From contig OY992536.1 in assembly GCA_963921195.1 (NCBI GenBank), forward strand, positions 330,415,038 through 330,479,037: a DNA stretch of 64,000 nt, in the 5' to 3' direction. Positions within the stretch are counted from its first letter, which is position 1. Every line of letters begins with the position of its first letter. Shown here piece by piece: positions 43,395 through 53,125 of this stretch. A program made the position numbers and the translations under genes. Source of the stretch: Pegoplata infirma (Eukaryota > Arthropoda > Insecta > Diptera > Anthomyiidae). The notes under the pieces are model-generated. The model saw only the letters and a list, made by a program, of their open reading frames with translations, searched no databases and was not told the DNA's origin.

Positions 43395-44837
43395 AAAAAT
43401 ATCGCGGATTTGGGATAATGCCTCAGAAACTGATAATGCCTCAGAAACAGAAAAATTTTTTTTTTTAATAAAAAAAAATGTCTCAGAATCAAAGAATTTT
43501 TCTATAGAAAAAATGTTTCGAATCTGAGAATTTTTCTATAGAAAAATGTCTAAGAATCTTAGAATTTTTCTACAGAAAAAATGTCTCAGAATCTGTGAAT
43601 TTTTCTATAGAACAAATGTCTCGGAATCCGAGAATTCTTCTATAGCAAAAATGTTTCAGAATCAGAGAATTTTTGTATAGAAAAAATGTTTCAGAATCTG
43701 AGTATTTTTCTATAGAAAAAATGTCGCAGAATCAGAGAATTTTTCTATAGAAAAAATGTCTCAGAATCTAAGAATTTTTCTATAGAAAAAAGTCTCAGAA
43801 CCTGAGAATTTTTCTTTAGAAAAAATGTGTCAGAATCTGAGTATTTTTCTAAAGAAAAAATGTCGCAGAATCAGAGAATTTTTCTATAGAGAAAAATCTC
43901 AGAATCTGAGAATTTTTCTATAGAAAAAGTGTCTCAGAATCTGAGACTTTTTCTATGGAAAAAGTGTCTCAGAATCTGAGACTTTTTCTATGGAAAAAGT
44001 GTCTCAGAATCTGAGACTTTTTCTATAGAAAAAGTGTCTCAGAATCTGAGACTTTTTCTATAGAAAAAGTGTCTCAGAATCTGAGACTTTTTCTATAGAA
44101 AAAGTGTCTCAGAATCTGAGACTTTTTCTATAGAAAAAGTGTCTCAGAATCTGAGACTTTTTCTATAGAAAAAGTGTCTCAGAATCTGAGACTTTTTCTA
44201 TAGAAAAAGTGTCTCAGAATCTGAGACTTTTTCTATAGAAAAAGTGTCTCAGAATCTGAGACTTTTTCTATAGAAAAAGTGTCTCAGAATCTGAGACTTT
44301 TTCTATAGAAAAAGTGTCTCAGAATCTGAGACTTTTTCTATAGAAAAAGTGTCTCAGAATCTGAGACTTTTTCTATAGAAAAAGTGTCTCAGAATCTGAG
44401 ACTTTTTCTATAGAAAAAGTGTCTCAGAATCTGAGACTTTTTCTATAGAAAAAGTGTCTCAGAATCTGAGACTTTTTCTATAGAAAAAGTGTCTCAGAAT
44501 CTGAGACTTTTTCTATAGAAAAAGTGTCTCAGAATCTGAGACTTTTTCTATAGAAAAAGTGTCTCAGAATCTGAGACTTTTTCTATAGAAAAAGTGTCTC
44601 AGAATCTGAGACTTTTTCTATAGAAAAAGTGTCTCAGAATCTGAGACTTTTTCTATAGAAAAAGTGTCTCAGAATCTGAGACTTTTTCTATAGAAAAAGT
44701 GTCTCAGAATCTGAGACTTTTTCTATAGAAAAAGTGTCTCAGAATCTGAGACTTTTTCTATAGAATACGTTTTAATATGTATGTTATATACACACAAATC
44801 ATAAAAACAAAAATTAATAAATCATTTCTTTGATTTA

Positions 44838-44872
<35 letters not shown>

Positions 44873-45030
44873 AAAAAAAAAATAGAAAGTGTCTCAGAAT
44901 CTGAGACTTTTTCTATAGAAAAAGTGTCTCAGAATCTGTCTCAGAATCTGAGACTTTTTCTATAGAAAAAGAGTCTCAGAATCTGAGACTTTTTCTATAG
45001 AAAAAATGTCTCAGAATATACGATTTTTTC
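43395..45030 (+). repeat. 35-bp palindromic satellite array
   Basis: Unit: GTGTCTCAGAATCTGAGACT plus TTTTCTATAGAAAAA. From 43929 to 44766 there are 24 copies with exactly 35-bp spacing and almost no change; both sides are diverged copies (GTCTCAGAATCTGAGAAT, TTTTCTATAGAAAAAAT). Each unit contains two palindromes, TTTTTCTATAGAAAAA and GTCTCAGAATCTGAGAC. The array is broken at 44767-44884 by an inserted sequence with a poly-A tail. Confidence 0.95.
44767..44884 (+). mobile_element. Short retroposed insertion with poly-A tail in the satellite
   Basis: About 75 bases of unrelated sequence carry AATAAA 22 bases before a run of some 30 A, then TAAAAAAAAAAATAG. The satellite sequence ATAGAA lies on both sides and can serve as a target duplication. 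This is the structure of a 5'-truncated retrocopy or LINE tail on the + strand. Confidence 0.65.
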
Positions 45031-45650
45031 TATATGAAAATGTGTCAAAATTTAAGTAAAATAAAATTAAGTAAAAATGTTTTTGAATTTTTTTTTAGAA
45101 AAAAGGTACTAGTTTTTGGAGCATTTTTCCCATAGAAAAAAAATCAGACCTTAATGTTTGAGACATTTTTCTTGTGTGTCAGATTTTTTCAAAAATTTCT
45201 TAAATTCTAATACATATATTGTTCCTACGGAAATAATTAAAAATTTTCAGATCGATTTTTAATTTAAGATATTTACCTATTATTATTATTTTCTTGTTAA
45301 TTTTAATCTACCTATATATTTTTGATTTTCGGTATTTTTTTTAATAAAAAATTTATTAAAAATAAAAAAATGTCTTTTTTTGATACGGTGTAGTATTAAT
45401 TACTTTTTGTGGAACGTATAATATCAGTCGCAACAACCATTTTTGTATTATAATTTTTCGTTGTTTCAACAAATAAATTCAGTTGCTCTAAATGAAATTT
45501 GAAATAATTACCAATTGATTAAAACCTAATTCGGTTGATCGGAATGAAATTATTAGTAATCACAACTGATAAAAGTGATAGTTGGCTGGACTACGAAAAT
45601 TTGGTTGGTTCTAAATTTGGTAGGCACAACGAATTCGTTTTCTGTGTGTA

Positions 45651-46012
45651 GATGATGAGGATATAAGTATTTTTTATTTTTTTTTTTGTTCGGACTTACT
45701 TAGGTTTATGACCTAAAGCTTAATATTTTATTTTTTCTTGTGCTTTTTTGCATTTATTTGTTTCTATAACTTTAGGGGAACAAAAAAAACAAAAAAAAAA
45801 TAGAAAAACAATTTCTGGGTCTTAGTAAAAGGCCTTTAAAAGGCAATAAAATTAATGATAAGGATTTTATTAAAACCAAATAATATTTAACGTACAGCCA
45901 ACCATCTAAGCAATCATTACAATAATAATCATCTGCAGCATCATAATAAAAACAAAAAAAGCATAATTCTCTAACAAAAAAAATAAATAAATAAAAATAT
46001 TTAATTTTTCAG
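45651..46012 (+). other. Intron end
   Basis: AT-rich sequence leading to the acceptor TTTAATTTTTCAG. No feature. Confidence 0.5.
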
Positions 46013-46120
46013 TATTGGTTAAAGCATCAGCACAGGAAGGCCTACCAACTTGGCGCACATTAGTGGGTGAACGAATATTAATTGAATTTCAAATGCAATT
46101 TAATGTTAATTTAACCAGAG
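46013..46120 (+). CDS. Dynein heavy chain exon (residues 880-915)
   Basis: TA completes T|TA (Leu), joining the previous exon to give CE-LLVKASAQEGLPTWRTLV, GERILIEFQMQFNVNLTR; donor GTATAG (phase 1). LLVKA and FNVNL line up with the LLVKAPG...FVNFDP motif of DNAH5/8, with about 15 extra residues between them. Confidence 0.85.
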
Positions 46121-46193
46121 GTATAGACGAATTGACCATTTTGTTGTTGTAATGGTCATAACAATTTGATTTTATTGTTTTTGTAAATTACAG

Positions 46194-46366
46194 ATATTTT
46201 CGAAGTAATGTTTGAAGGTCAACAATTTGAACATTTTGGATTTCAATTACCCACGGTATTGAGAACGGCAATTATGAAAAAGGAAATGCTTTTTAATGAT
46301 TTTGAAGCAGTTTCGGCAGTGATCAACAACTATAATACATTGCTTAATAAACTGTCATTATCAGAG
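46194..46366 (+). CDS. Dynein heavy chain exon (residues 916-973)
   Basis: G|AT (Asp), then IFEVMFEGQQFEHFGFQLPT, VLRTAIMKKEMLFNDFEAVS, AVINNYNTLLNKLSLSE; donor GTAAGA (phase 0). This is the L...RE...LE.LGF.IP block of DHC_N1, followed by the Y....L..ML..Y helix. The 73-bp intron before it matches two others in length. Confidence 0.93.
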
Positions 46367-47100
46367 GTAAGAAACCTTTTATACCCTCCAAAATGTAAAA
46401 AATTTAAAAAATACATTTTCAAATTCCCTGGGTCCAATGGCAGAGATTTTAAGTTATTTTAGGTCAGAATTTCTAACATAAAACGTGTCATTTGTTTGAA
46501 AAAACTATAAAAAAATTTAAAAAGAAAATACACTCAAAAAATTATGTAGGTAAATTCCAGTGAATATTCACTTAAAACAAATGAACTTTTATTTAAAACC
46601 CATTCCAGTGTTTTTTCTTTTAAAATAAAAACACAATACAGTCAATTTTAAATGATAATTTAATGACTAACCAAAACATTGAAAAACTAGTGAATGTTCA
46701 GTTATTTTGTATTAAAAAACAGTAAAACTGTAGAAGAAATTTTTTACTGCCGAAATTAAATGTAACAGAAAATTAGTTTTTAATACAGTTAATTATTTTT
46801 TTTAAACTACAGAAACAGTAGAAAATAAGAAGTCCATAATAAAATTAATGATTTTTCTTTTAAAATAACTTTACTGATTACTTTTTAAAATAACCTAGAA
46901 ACAGTTAATGACATAATTTTCTTAGTGTAGTTTTGTAGAGGTTGGGTCAGTTGAACAGGGGAAACTTAGCTTGTCTAACTCCATAAGAAATGTTTGCACC
47001 AAACCTTTTTTTTTTGGTTGCATAGTGTCCTCTGCTGACAAGCGGACGTACGGGCATTCACAGACTACACCGCTCTACAAATCTAAGGTTTGTAGCTGCG
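46367..47100 (+). other. Intron segment with a partial CACTCAAAAAA repeat
   Basis: 46531-46930 begins ACACTCAAAAAATTATGTAG and ends TTTTCTTAGTGTAG; its first 110 bases match 34923-35030. Otherwise AT-rich intron. Confidence 0.5.
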
Positions 47101-47137
47101 TTTTGGATGAAACCAAAAAAAGTTGATAGGTTTTGGT

Positions 47138-47707
47138 GCCCCGATTCCAAAACGGTCACTCAAATTTTTCAATCGCGTCACAATTTTAAGAAAATCGCGG
47201 TTTAAGTGTCAAAAAGGCCCATTTTGACCATTTGTGAAGGCCTATAAAATAAGATCCTGACATGCAAATGACTTGGTATCAAGCTCATTCGAAAGTCTGT
47301 AATTTTCTCTTTCAGCCAAGATCAAATTTTCTTGAAATTTAATTTTCTAAAATGGTAAAAAAATCATTAGCAACAAGTGCGTTAAATCTAAAATTTACGT
47401 ATGAATTTGTATGGAAATTTGTTAAAAAACACTGTGTAAATAAACTAAATATTTAAAAAATGGAAAGTTTTTTGTTAATAATTTTTTTACCATTTTAAAA
47501 AATTAAATTTTTAGAAAATATTATGTTATCTTTAAGAGAAAATTACAAACTTTCGAATGAGCTTGATACCAAATCATTCGCATGTCAAGATATTATTTTA
47601 TAAGCTCTTAAAATGGGTCAAAAATTCCCTTTTTCGGCACTTTAACCGCGAATTACTCAAAATACTGACGTGATAGACAAATTTGGGCTCCGGATTTGGA
47701 ATTAGCG
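47138..47707. mobile_element. Foldback element with about 190-bp arms
   Basis: The left arm (CGATTCCAAAACGGTCACTC ... GGTATCAAGCTCATTCGAAA) and right arm 47515-47707 (TTTCGAATGAGCTTGATACC ... GGGCTCCGGATTTGG) are reverse complements with scattered changes. The loop holds a smaller inverted pair TTTACCATTTTA / TAAAATGGTAAA. A diverged part of one arm is at 59890-60060. Confidence 0.7.
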
Positions 47708-47982
47708 CAACAAACACTATCCAAATCACTAACCAGAATCCAATACGCATTTTCTTGTTGAGCTGTGTTATTTTAGAATCGATCATGGATCAATAATTCG
47801 CTTACTTTGTTGGGTCCTAGACTGGTATTTCGATGTGGAAAGTCATTATACGCCCGTAGTGTGGTTGGAGGGTGTAAAACGATTATTGGTGCAAAATATA
47901 AAAAATTTAATAAATTTTTGATTTGGTTCAATAAAACATATGTATTTATTAAAAAAAAAATCACCGCTGATATACTACTGAC

Positions 47983-48784
47983 TAGAGTTTTTGTCCCTGG
48001 ATTTCCCGGGAATTTTTTCTTGGATATTTTTCAATTACGAAATCTCGCGAAATTTAACCGGCAATTCCCGGGAATTTTTTTTTTTTTTGATATTTATATA
48101 AGTCAAACTTCAAAAATATACTACTATATTTTTTCAAAATTATTGATTTATTTGTTACTAAAATTATGTTGAGTTAAAATATTTTGGACAAAAATAACAA
48201 GATAGGCATTTAGAAACAGGTAAATATTGTCAAGAAATAGCTAGATTTTTTTATTCGGAAGGCTCTTTTTAACTAAAAATGCAATTATAATTTTTTTTTT
48301 CTAAAAACATAAATATCAAATATGCAATTAAATTTCCAATTTTTTGGAAAAAATAATAATTCGGCACTAAACGATATTCTTTTTTACAAGTATCAGGAAT
48401 TTTCAAATATTCAAGCATCTCTGGATCGTCTTAAACTAAGGGCCTTGATTGACAGAGTGGCAATTTTAGGTAAAATTAATTTTCGCTAATTGTATTTAAA
48501 AATTAAATTTTCCATATCTGATCAATATTTTTTGAATTTCAATTGATAATTTTTATTTTTCAATTGTTTTTTTTTTTTAATGGCGAAATACTCAACCAAT
48601 TTCGCAACAGTTGAAACAACTAAAATATTAGTTGTTGTTTTCCTTTAAAAACAATACAAAAATCTATTTACTCAAAGTTAAATCAGTTTCATTAATTTTC
48701 TGTTTGACTGGGAATTCCCGGGATCCTGGGAAATCGCAAATAATGTCCAGGGAAATGAAAAGGTCCTGAAAAACAAAAACTCTA
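47983..48784. mobile_element. hAT-like MITE (802 bp) with 8-bp target duplication
   Basis: Ends TAGAGTTTTTGTCCC and ACAAAAACTCTA. The 8-bp direct repeat CTACTGAC flanks it exactly (47975-47982, 48785-48792). Sub-terminal AATTCCCGGGAATT palindromes are on both sides. It carries an exon-like stretch at 48322-48469. Confidence 0.85.
48322..48469 (+). pseudogene. Exon-like coding remnant in the hAT-like MITE
   Basis: A 49-codon frame reads MQLNFQFFGKNNNSALNDIL, FYKYQEFSNIQASLDRLKLR, ALIDRVAIL and ends at a GGTAAAAT donor. It is likely a piece of the parent transposase or of a captured gene; no transposase motif is visible in it. It does not belong to the dynein product, because the neighbouring exons join without it and it lies wholly inside the inserted element. 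Confidence 0.4.
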
Positions 48785-49192
48785 CTACTGACCCTATCTT
48801 TATGAAATTGCTGCCCCAAGGACAAGTCAGCAGTTGGTCTCTAGCGCCTACCAGAATCGGTCATCACCAAGAATGCTCTTATACAACCGCTGACCAACTA
48901 TTGACTTATACTTGAGGACATTTTAAAAAATTATATGAAGATGTCAGCAATTTTATTAAGGGCGAGTCATCAGTATGTCAGCTGTAATTTTTTTCGCCGA
49001 TTGGGTATTATTAATTCGTAATTTAAATTTTTGAATTGATTATCTTGATTGATAAACTTTTCAAAATCTGAGACTTTTAATACAGAAAAAGTGTGGTATA
49101 ATCTTAGGGGTTAAAAAATTAGTGTAGCTTTTAATTCCAAGCAGAATTGTGACATGCTCCTTTATCTAGCAGTTTTTTTAAATAATTTTTAG

Positions 49193-49788
49193 GTAAACTT
49201 TTTACGTGATCATCTTTACGAAACTGAGGTCGCTATACAAGTTGGAGTTGGACGTTATACCTGGCAGTCATTTAACATTAAGAAGTACTGTGAAGCTATC
49301 AATGCATTAATGCGAAAACTGCAATCGATTGTATCTCAAATCAACTACATACGCGACGATATACGCAATCGTATTAATCAAATTAAAAACTTTAATATAT
49401 TTTCAATCGATGAAAGTAAGGAAACCGAAGCTTCTGTACAGCTCGATTTTGCTGCAGCACAAGAAAAACCGTCCGATGAGTGCGAAGAGACAGTTGATGT
49501 TCAGTGTGTATCAAAGGTGCAAATAATACGGGTACAGGAATCATCAGAATCTCTACAGAGCGATCAAAAGGAATGTGGAACTGGCATTTATCACTGTCAA
49601 GGTTTTATTGAGCGCTTAGAACTGGCAAGAACAGAAAAATGCTCCCATATGAAGAAAATCTATGATAGCTTGGGACCCGTGCTTATCAAATTAGAAAGTT
49701 TAGTCTTGGGTACATTTACGGGAAGATCGGAAAAAATGAGAGACTACTATGTTTTCTGGGAGGAGGAGACATACAAGTGCATTTTGGA
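49193..49788 (+). CDS. Dynein heavy chain exon (residues 974-1171)
   Basis: Acceptor AATAATTTTTAG, frame VNFLRDHLYETEVAIQVGVG, RYTWQSFNIKKYCEAINALM, RKLQSIVSQINYIRDDIRNR, INQIKNFNIFS, a divergent stretch with a cysteine-rich patch, ELARTEKCSHMKKIYDSLGP, and YYVFWEEETYKCIL; donor GTAAGC inside GA|T (phase 2). GVGRYTWQSFNI is the PGL..LTWTSLNI motif of every dynein tail. The following helix pattern (V..I...IR.RI..I) and the later EEETYKCIL..TYKNLE fit DNAH5/8. Confidence 0.94.
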
Positions 49789-49852
49789 GTAAGCTAATTG
49801 TAGAAGTAAAATAAAATTTATATTTTTTAATAAAAATTTTCTTTTCTTATAG

Positions 49853-50014
49853 TTTTACATATAAAAATCTCGAATGTTTTTTGGATCGCCTAACAAGTAC
49901 AAAACCAATGTTTGAAATAAACGCTGTATTAAATCTATCAGAAATTATGTTGGAGCCATCATCAAATGAAATAAAAAATATGATTGTTCAAGCAGCCAAG
50001 GACTTTCTGGAACG
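49853..50014 (+). CDS. Dynein heavy chain exon (residues 1172-1225)
   Basis: T completes GA|T (Asp), then FTYKNLECFLDRLTSTKPMF, EINAVLNLSEIMLEPSSNEI, KNMIVQAAKDFLE; donor GTAGAC (phase 2). F.....L..P.IV..P.....Q....KAV is the matching DNAH5/8 block; this is one of the best signs for the gamma family. Confidence 0.92.
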
Positions 50015-50075
50015 GTAGACATTCATAATATTCACTTTTGTGTATTAATATGTGAGAAATTCTTTTAATTTTTAG

Positions 50076-50184
50076 TTTAAAAATGTTTACCCGCTGGATG
50101 GATGGCACATGTTTACCTTGCTCTCCTATCGATAACGTTGGCGGTATGAAGTACACGTTTACGTTTTACGAAGATGTTGTTAAG
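50076..50184 (+). CDS. Dynein heavy chain exon (residues 1226-1262)
   Basis: CG|T completes Arg; frame LKMFTRWMDGTCLPCSPIDN, VGGMKYTFTFYEDVVK; donor GTATTT (phase 0). It follows after a 61-bp intron. FTRWMDGTC corresponds to the VRQW block that precedes the second half of the stem. Confidence 0.9.
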
Positions 50185-50263
50185 GTATTTATGGCATATT
50201 TTTTTTTTTTTCATTTTTAATGAAATTTTTTACAAAATATTTAAATAATTTTTTCCCCAACAG

Positions 50264-50346
50264 ATTAAAAATATTGGTGGTTTAATAGTAAAGGTTCAAG
50301 AACTGGCTAATAGAGTTGTTGAAGATGCAAACAAATGTATAAAAAA
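50264..50346 (+). CDS. Dynein heavy chain exon (residues 1263-1289), last one in the window
   Basis: Acceptor TTTTTTCCCCAACAG; frame IKNIGGLIVKVQELANRVVE, DANKCIKK; donor GTAAGT inside a lysine codon (phase 2). The next exon must begin with one base that completes AA-. None was found between 50347 and 64000, so the downstream intron is longer than 13.6 kb. Confidence 0.88.
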
Positions 50347-50977
50347 GTAAGTCTAATAATATACAAGCTGGTATATTTAACAATACTAAATTATTTCTAA
50401 TATTCAAAGACTCAAATGTATGCAAATTGTAAACCTACAATGTATGATTTATACTCAAATGCTATTATATTTACAAATGCATACAAGTGCATTTACATAC
50501 ACATCAGTGTGTGTGTGTGTTAATGTTTACCGCATGATAAAACCAACCTAACATAACCAACTACCAACCATTGAACAACATTGATAGTTTCCCATAATAT
50601 GCCAACATTCCCATATGACAGCATCTTGAACAAAAAAATACAAATTGATATGAACAGGGTGAACAAAAAAGAAAAAAAAATACAAAATACGGAAAACAAG
50701 ACCAAGAATTAATGTAATGAAAAAATATACAAACAGTTAAACATGGCTAAAACGATTCAAAAAAAAAAATCACATGCTAGTTCGTTTAATAACAACAAAG
50801 TGATACAAACCCAATAAACCAAACGATACCGTTATGATATCGAAGCAATATCGTTTAGGTGATATTCATTATCATAAGTGATATTCATTTATTATACGAA
50901 AATGATAGTGTTTTCGTTCTAAAGTCTACCTTTCCTTATGATATCGATTTTCAATGAAAGAGTGATATAGTTTTCAC
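50347..50977 (+). other. Start of the last intron
   Basis: 50507-50520 is a TG microsatellite. 50825-50975 has GATATCG-type inverted words (CGATACCGTTATGATATCG; AGTGATATTCATTATCATAA). No gene. Confidence 0.5.
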
Positions 50978-51828
50978 TATCGCACAGTGCCACATTTGGC
51001 CAATCTAGGACGGCAAAAATCCAATTTTAATTATATTGACTTGAAATTCGGTATAAATGTTCGTTTTGACTTCAAAAATAACATTATGAAAAATGTGGGA
51101 GGCCGGTTAAGGGCCACGCCCACTTTTTTTAAAATTTGTAATTTTGGTTATAATTTCTTTAAATTTGGTAAATATACTCTCAATGACTGTAGAAATAATA
51201 TCACAAAAAAAGGGGGCGGTCAGACAACTGCCACGCCCACTTTTTTAAAATATGTTTAAAAAATATGTAAAAACAAGGTTTACATATCGCCCCACTGTAG
51301 TCGGCGTCGCAGACGGTCGCAAAAGTTAGCCGTTGAAATAAGTACTATGGATATTGGTCAATATATCTGAAAAAGTCCGGCGACCAATACGGACCAAACA
51401 CAAAAGTTCTATTCCATCAAAAAAAATAAATATATCATTTTCTTTTCAAAAATTTGTATTTTGTTAAAAATTTAATAAAAAATAGAAAAATTTGTTTTAA
51501 AAAAAAGAAAAGATATAACTTAAAGCATTTAAATATCCTTTAAAATTACCAAAAAAGAGTGGATAAATATCTCCTTTTGTTCAAAAGTTACAACAGTTTA
51601 AACTCGACTTAATTTATGCGAAATAATGTGCACTAGTTACAGGATTTTACAAGATGCAACTTTATGCACCCACCTGTTAGTAACGAACAGAATTATCGAT
51701 CTTATATGATTATTTCCGTGCTATTAGGAATGTTCTATAATACATACAAAAATATCATGAAAATCGGGGAACTTTTTTTTTTTTGATTTTTGTCGTGCTA
51801 GATTGGCCAAATGTGGCACTGTGTATCG
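50978..51828. mobile_element. Transib-like non-autonomous element with CACAGTG ends and 5-bp target duplication
   Basis: The body 50983-51823 is 841 bp. The ends CACAGTGCCACATTTGGCCA (left) and TGGCCAAATGTGGCACTGTG (right) are inverted over about 32 bases with two mismatches. TATCG flanks both sides (50978-50982 and 51824-51828). CACAGTG equals the recombination-signal heptamer and is close to the CACAATG of Transib elements, which also make 5-bp duplications. The interior has two AT-GC blocks with GCCACGCCCACTTTTTT and no coding frame. Confidence 0.75.
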
Positions 51829-53125
51829 GCTCTAAATCAATTATCTTAATAGAATTAAACAAGTAAGTGCAAAAATAAATGTATCGTGGCGTATGAGTGA
51901 TATGGAAAATAAAATAAGACATTCAAACTTTTAAGCCAATTTTCTCGCAAACCAAAAGAGAGAATGAAATGAACTTTTATTTAAAATTTTTTTTAAAAAA
52001 AATTAAAAATGGCGTGTTTTTTGCTACATCGATTTTTATTTTTCATTTGAAAAATTCAGACATAGTTCTGAATTTTTTCCAAAAACTAATAAATCCAATC
52101 GATAGCCCATACAAAACACTATAAATTAGATGTGTTTCGAAAATTTCAGAATCATTGAGTTACTGTAGAAAAAATTAAATATAAAGCGACATCATGCAAA
52201 AATTGCTCAATTTTACCATGTTTGACCACGCCTATCTCGCCCACTTTTCTGATTAACGAAAACTTTTGTTCCACGATTTGTTACTTTCATATAGGGCAAT
52301 AAGCTCCCAAAGTTTGACTTTGATCCAACATTTTTTTTTTTTCGTGGTACGTTTGAAATAAAAACCTTCATATACTTTTTTTACATAAAAATATAAATTT
52401 ATTTACTAGACTGGTTCCATTTAAAATAGCATAGGCAATCAGCCGATGGTGGCATAACCATTATTTTGCGCTTTATTTCGTGGCAATCGGATGATGCGTT
52501 CCAAAGATATGATCATTTAAACATTGTGTATTTATCATACAATTGTTGCAAAACACCAACTTTGAACAGCGATAAAACGCGAACCATTCACAATTTTTAC
52601 TAAATAACAAAAACCGAAATTCAACAAAAATCAGAAGAACATACATACCAGTTTTTAAGACAATTAAAATAGGTAAGGCCGAAAAAGTGTTTTTTTGTAG
52701 TCAAAAATTTTGGAATTCTTCACTATTTAGAAAAAAAAGAAAAGCTTTTATATAAAATTGGTTACATAACCACTGCCACGATATCCATATTCACAACCTC
52801 GTTAAAATGAAACTGATACCTTTCTTTCTCACCTTCACGTGGACTGGACAACATTAGGATTCCCGAACAGTATTGACATTATGTCCCACGAAAAAATATC
52901 TCTTGTTTAATATCTTCCAAGAATATGATGTCTTTACCTCCCACACACGAAAATTTATTATGGTTGACAGAAAAATACCTTTGCTTTTTAGGTAAAATAG
53001 CATTGATAAATAGGTGATATTACGTAAATAATTTGGTAGTATTACCTTGTAGTAGTACTGGCATTTTTACACCATTTCCTTTTAAAATTTAAATAAAAAC
53101 TACGAAAAGTTTATTATTTTTAATT
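51829..53125 (+). other. Intron segment with a diverged GAGGCATTCC-family arm
   Basis: 52010-52375 resembles the right arm of 31480-32510 (CGATAGCCCATACAAAAC, TTTGACCACGCC, CATATAGGGCAATAAGC) but ends in AAAACCTTCATAT. The rest up to 53125 is AT-rich, with a sequence TTTAGGTAAAATAGCATTG near 52990 and no gene. Confidence 0.45.

Larger units (their letters stand above)
42640..45650. mobile_element. 3-kb element with TACACACAGAAAA ends carrying the 35-bp satellite
   Basis: TACACACAGAAAA (42640) and TTTTCTGTGTGTA (to 45650) are perfect 13-bp inverted ends, each soon followed inwards by GAATTC and GTTGT. The interior holds two exon-like pieces (43094-43117, 43175-43285) and the satellite array (43395-45030). 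Partial ends of the same type (ACACAGAAAA) occur near 30100, 30720, 58335 and 60645. The family is not known to me. Confidence 0.5.
3176..50346 (+). other. Axonemal dynein heavy chain gene, tail part (18 exons, both ends outside window)
   Basis: Gene-level entry. Eighteen exons with AG/GT borders and compatible phases join into about 1,290 codons without a stop. The product is the N-terminal stem of a dynein heavy chain, which binds intermediate and light chains and docks the motor on axonemal doublets in cilia or sperm flagella. The order of recognisable blocks follows DHC_N1: a region with LLNSMRENL; a stem block with FNAILEQF and LRHIWTMSSYYCHD; SRWEFDRNALF; APPIGKHQPAKIGAIQWTR; a block ending FEHFGFQLP; GVGRYTWQSFNI; and FEINAVLNLSEIMLEP. 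By remembered family patterns this fits the outer-arm gamma group (DNAH5/DNAH8; fly kl-3 or its paralogue) better than inner-arm types, but no alignment was run. No P-loop or AAA module is present; the motor must lie downstream. The divergent tail with two extra segments suggests a fast-evolving, perhaps sperm-specific copy. Confidence 0.85.

Noticed and set aside
43929..44766. Regular 35-bp repeats as a possible CRISPR array
   Set aside because: The copies abut without spacers, lie in a eukaryotic intron and have no cas genes nearby; this is a satellite.
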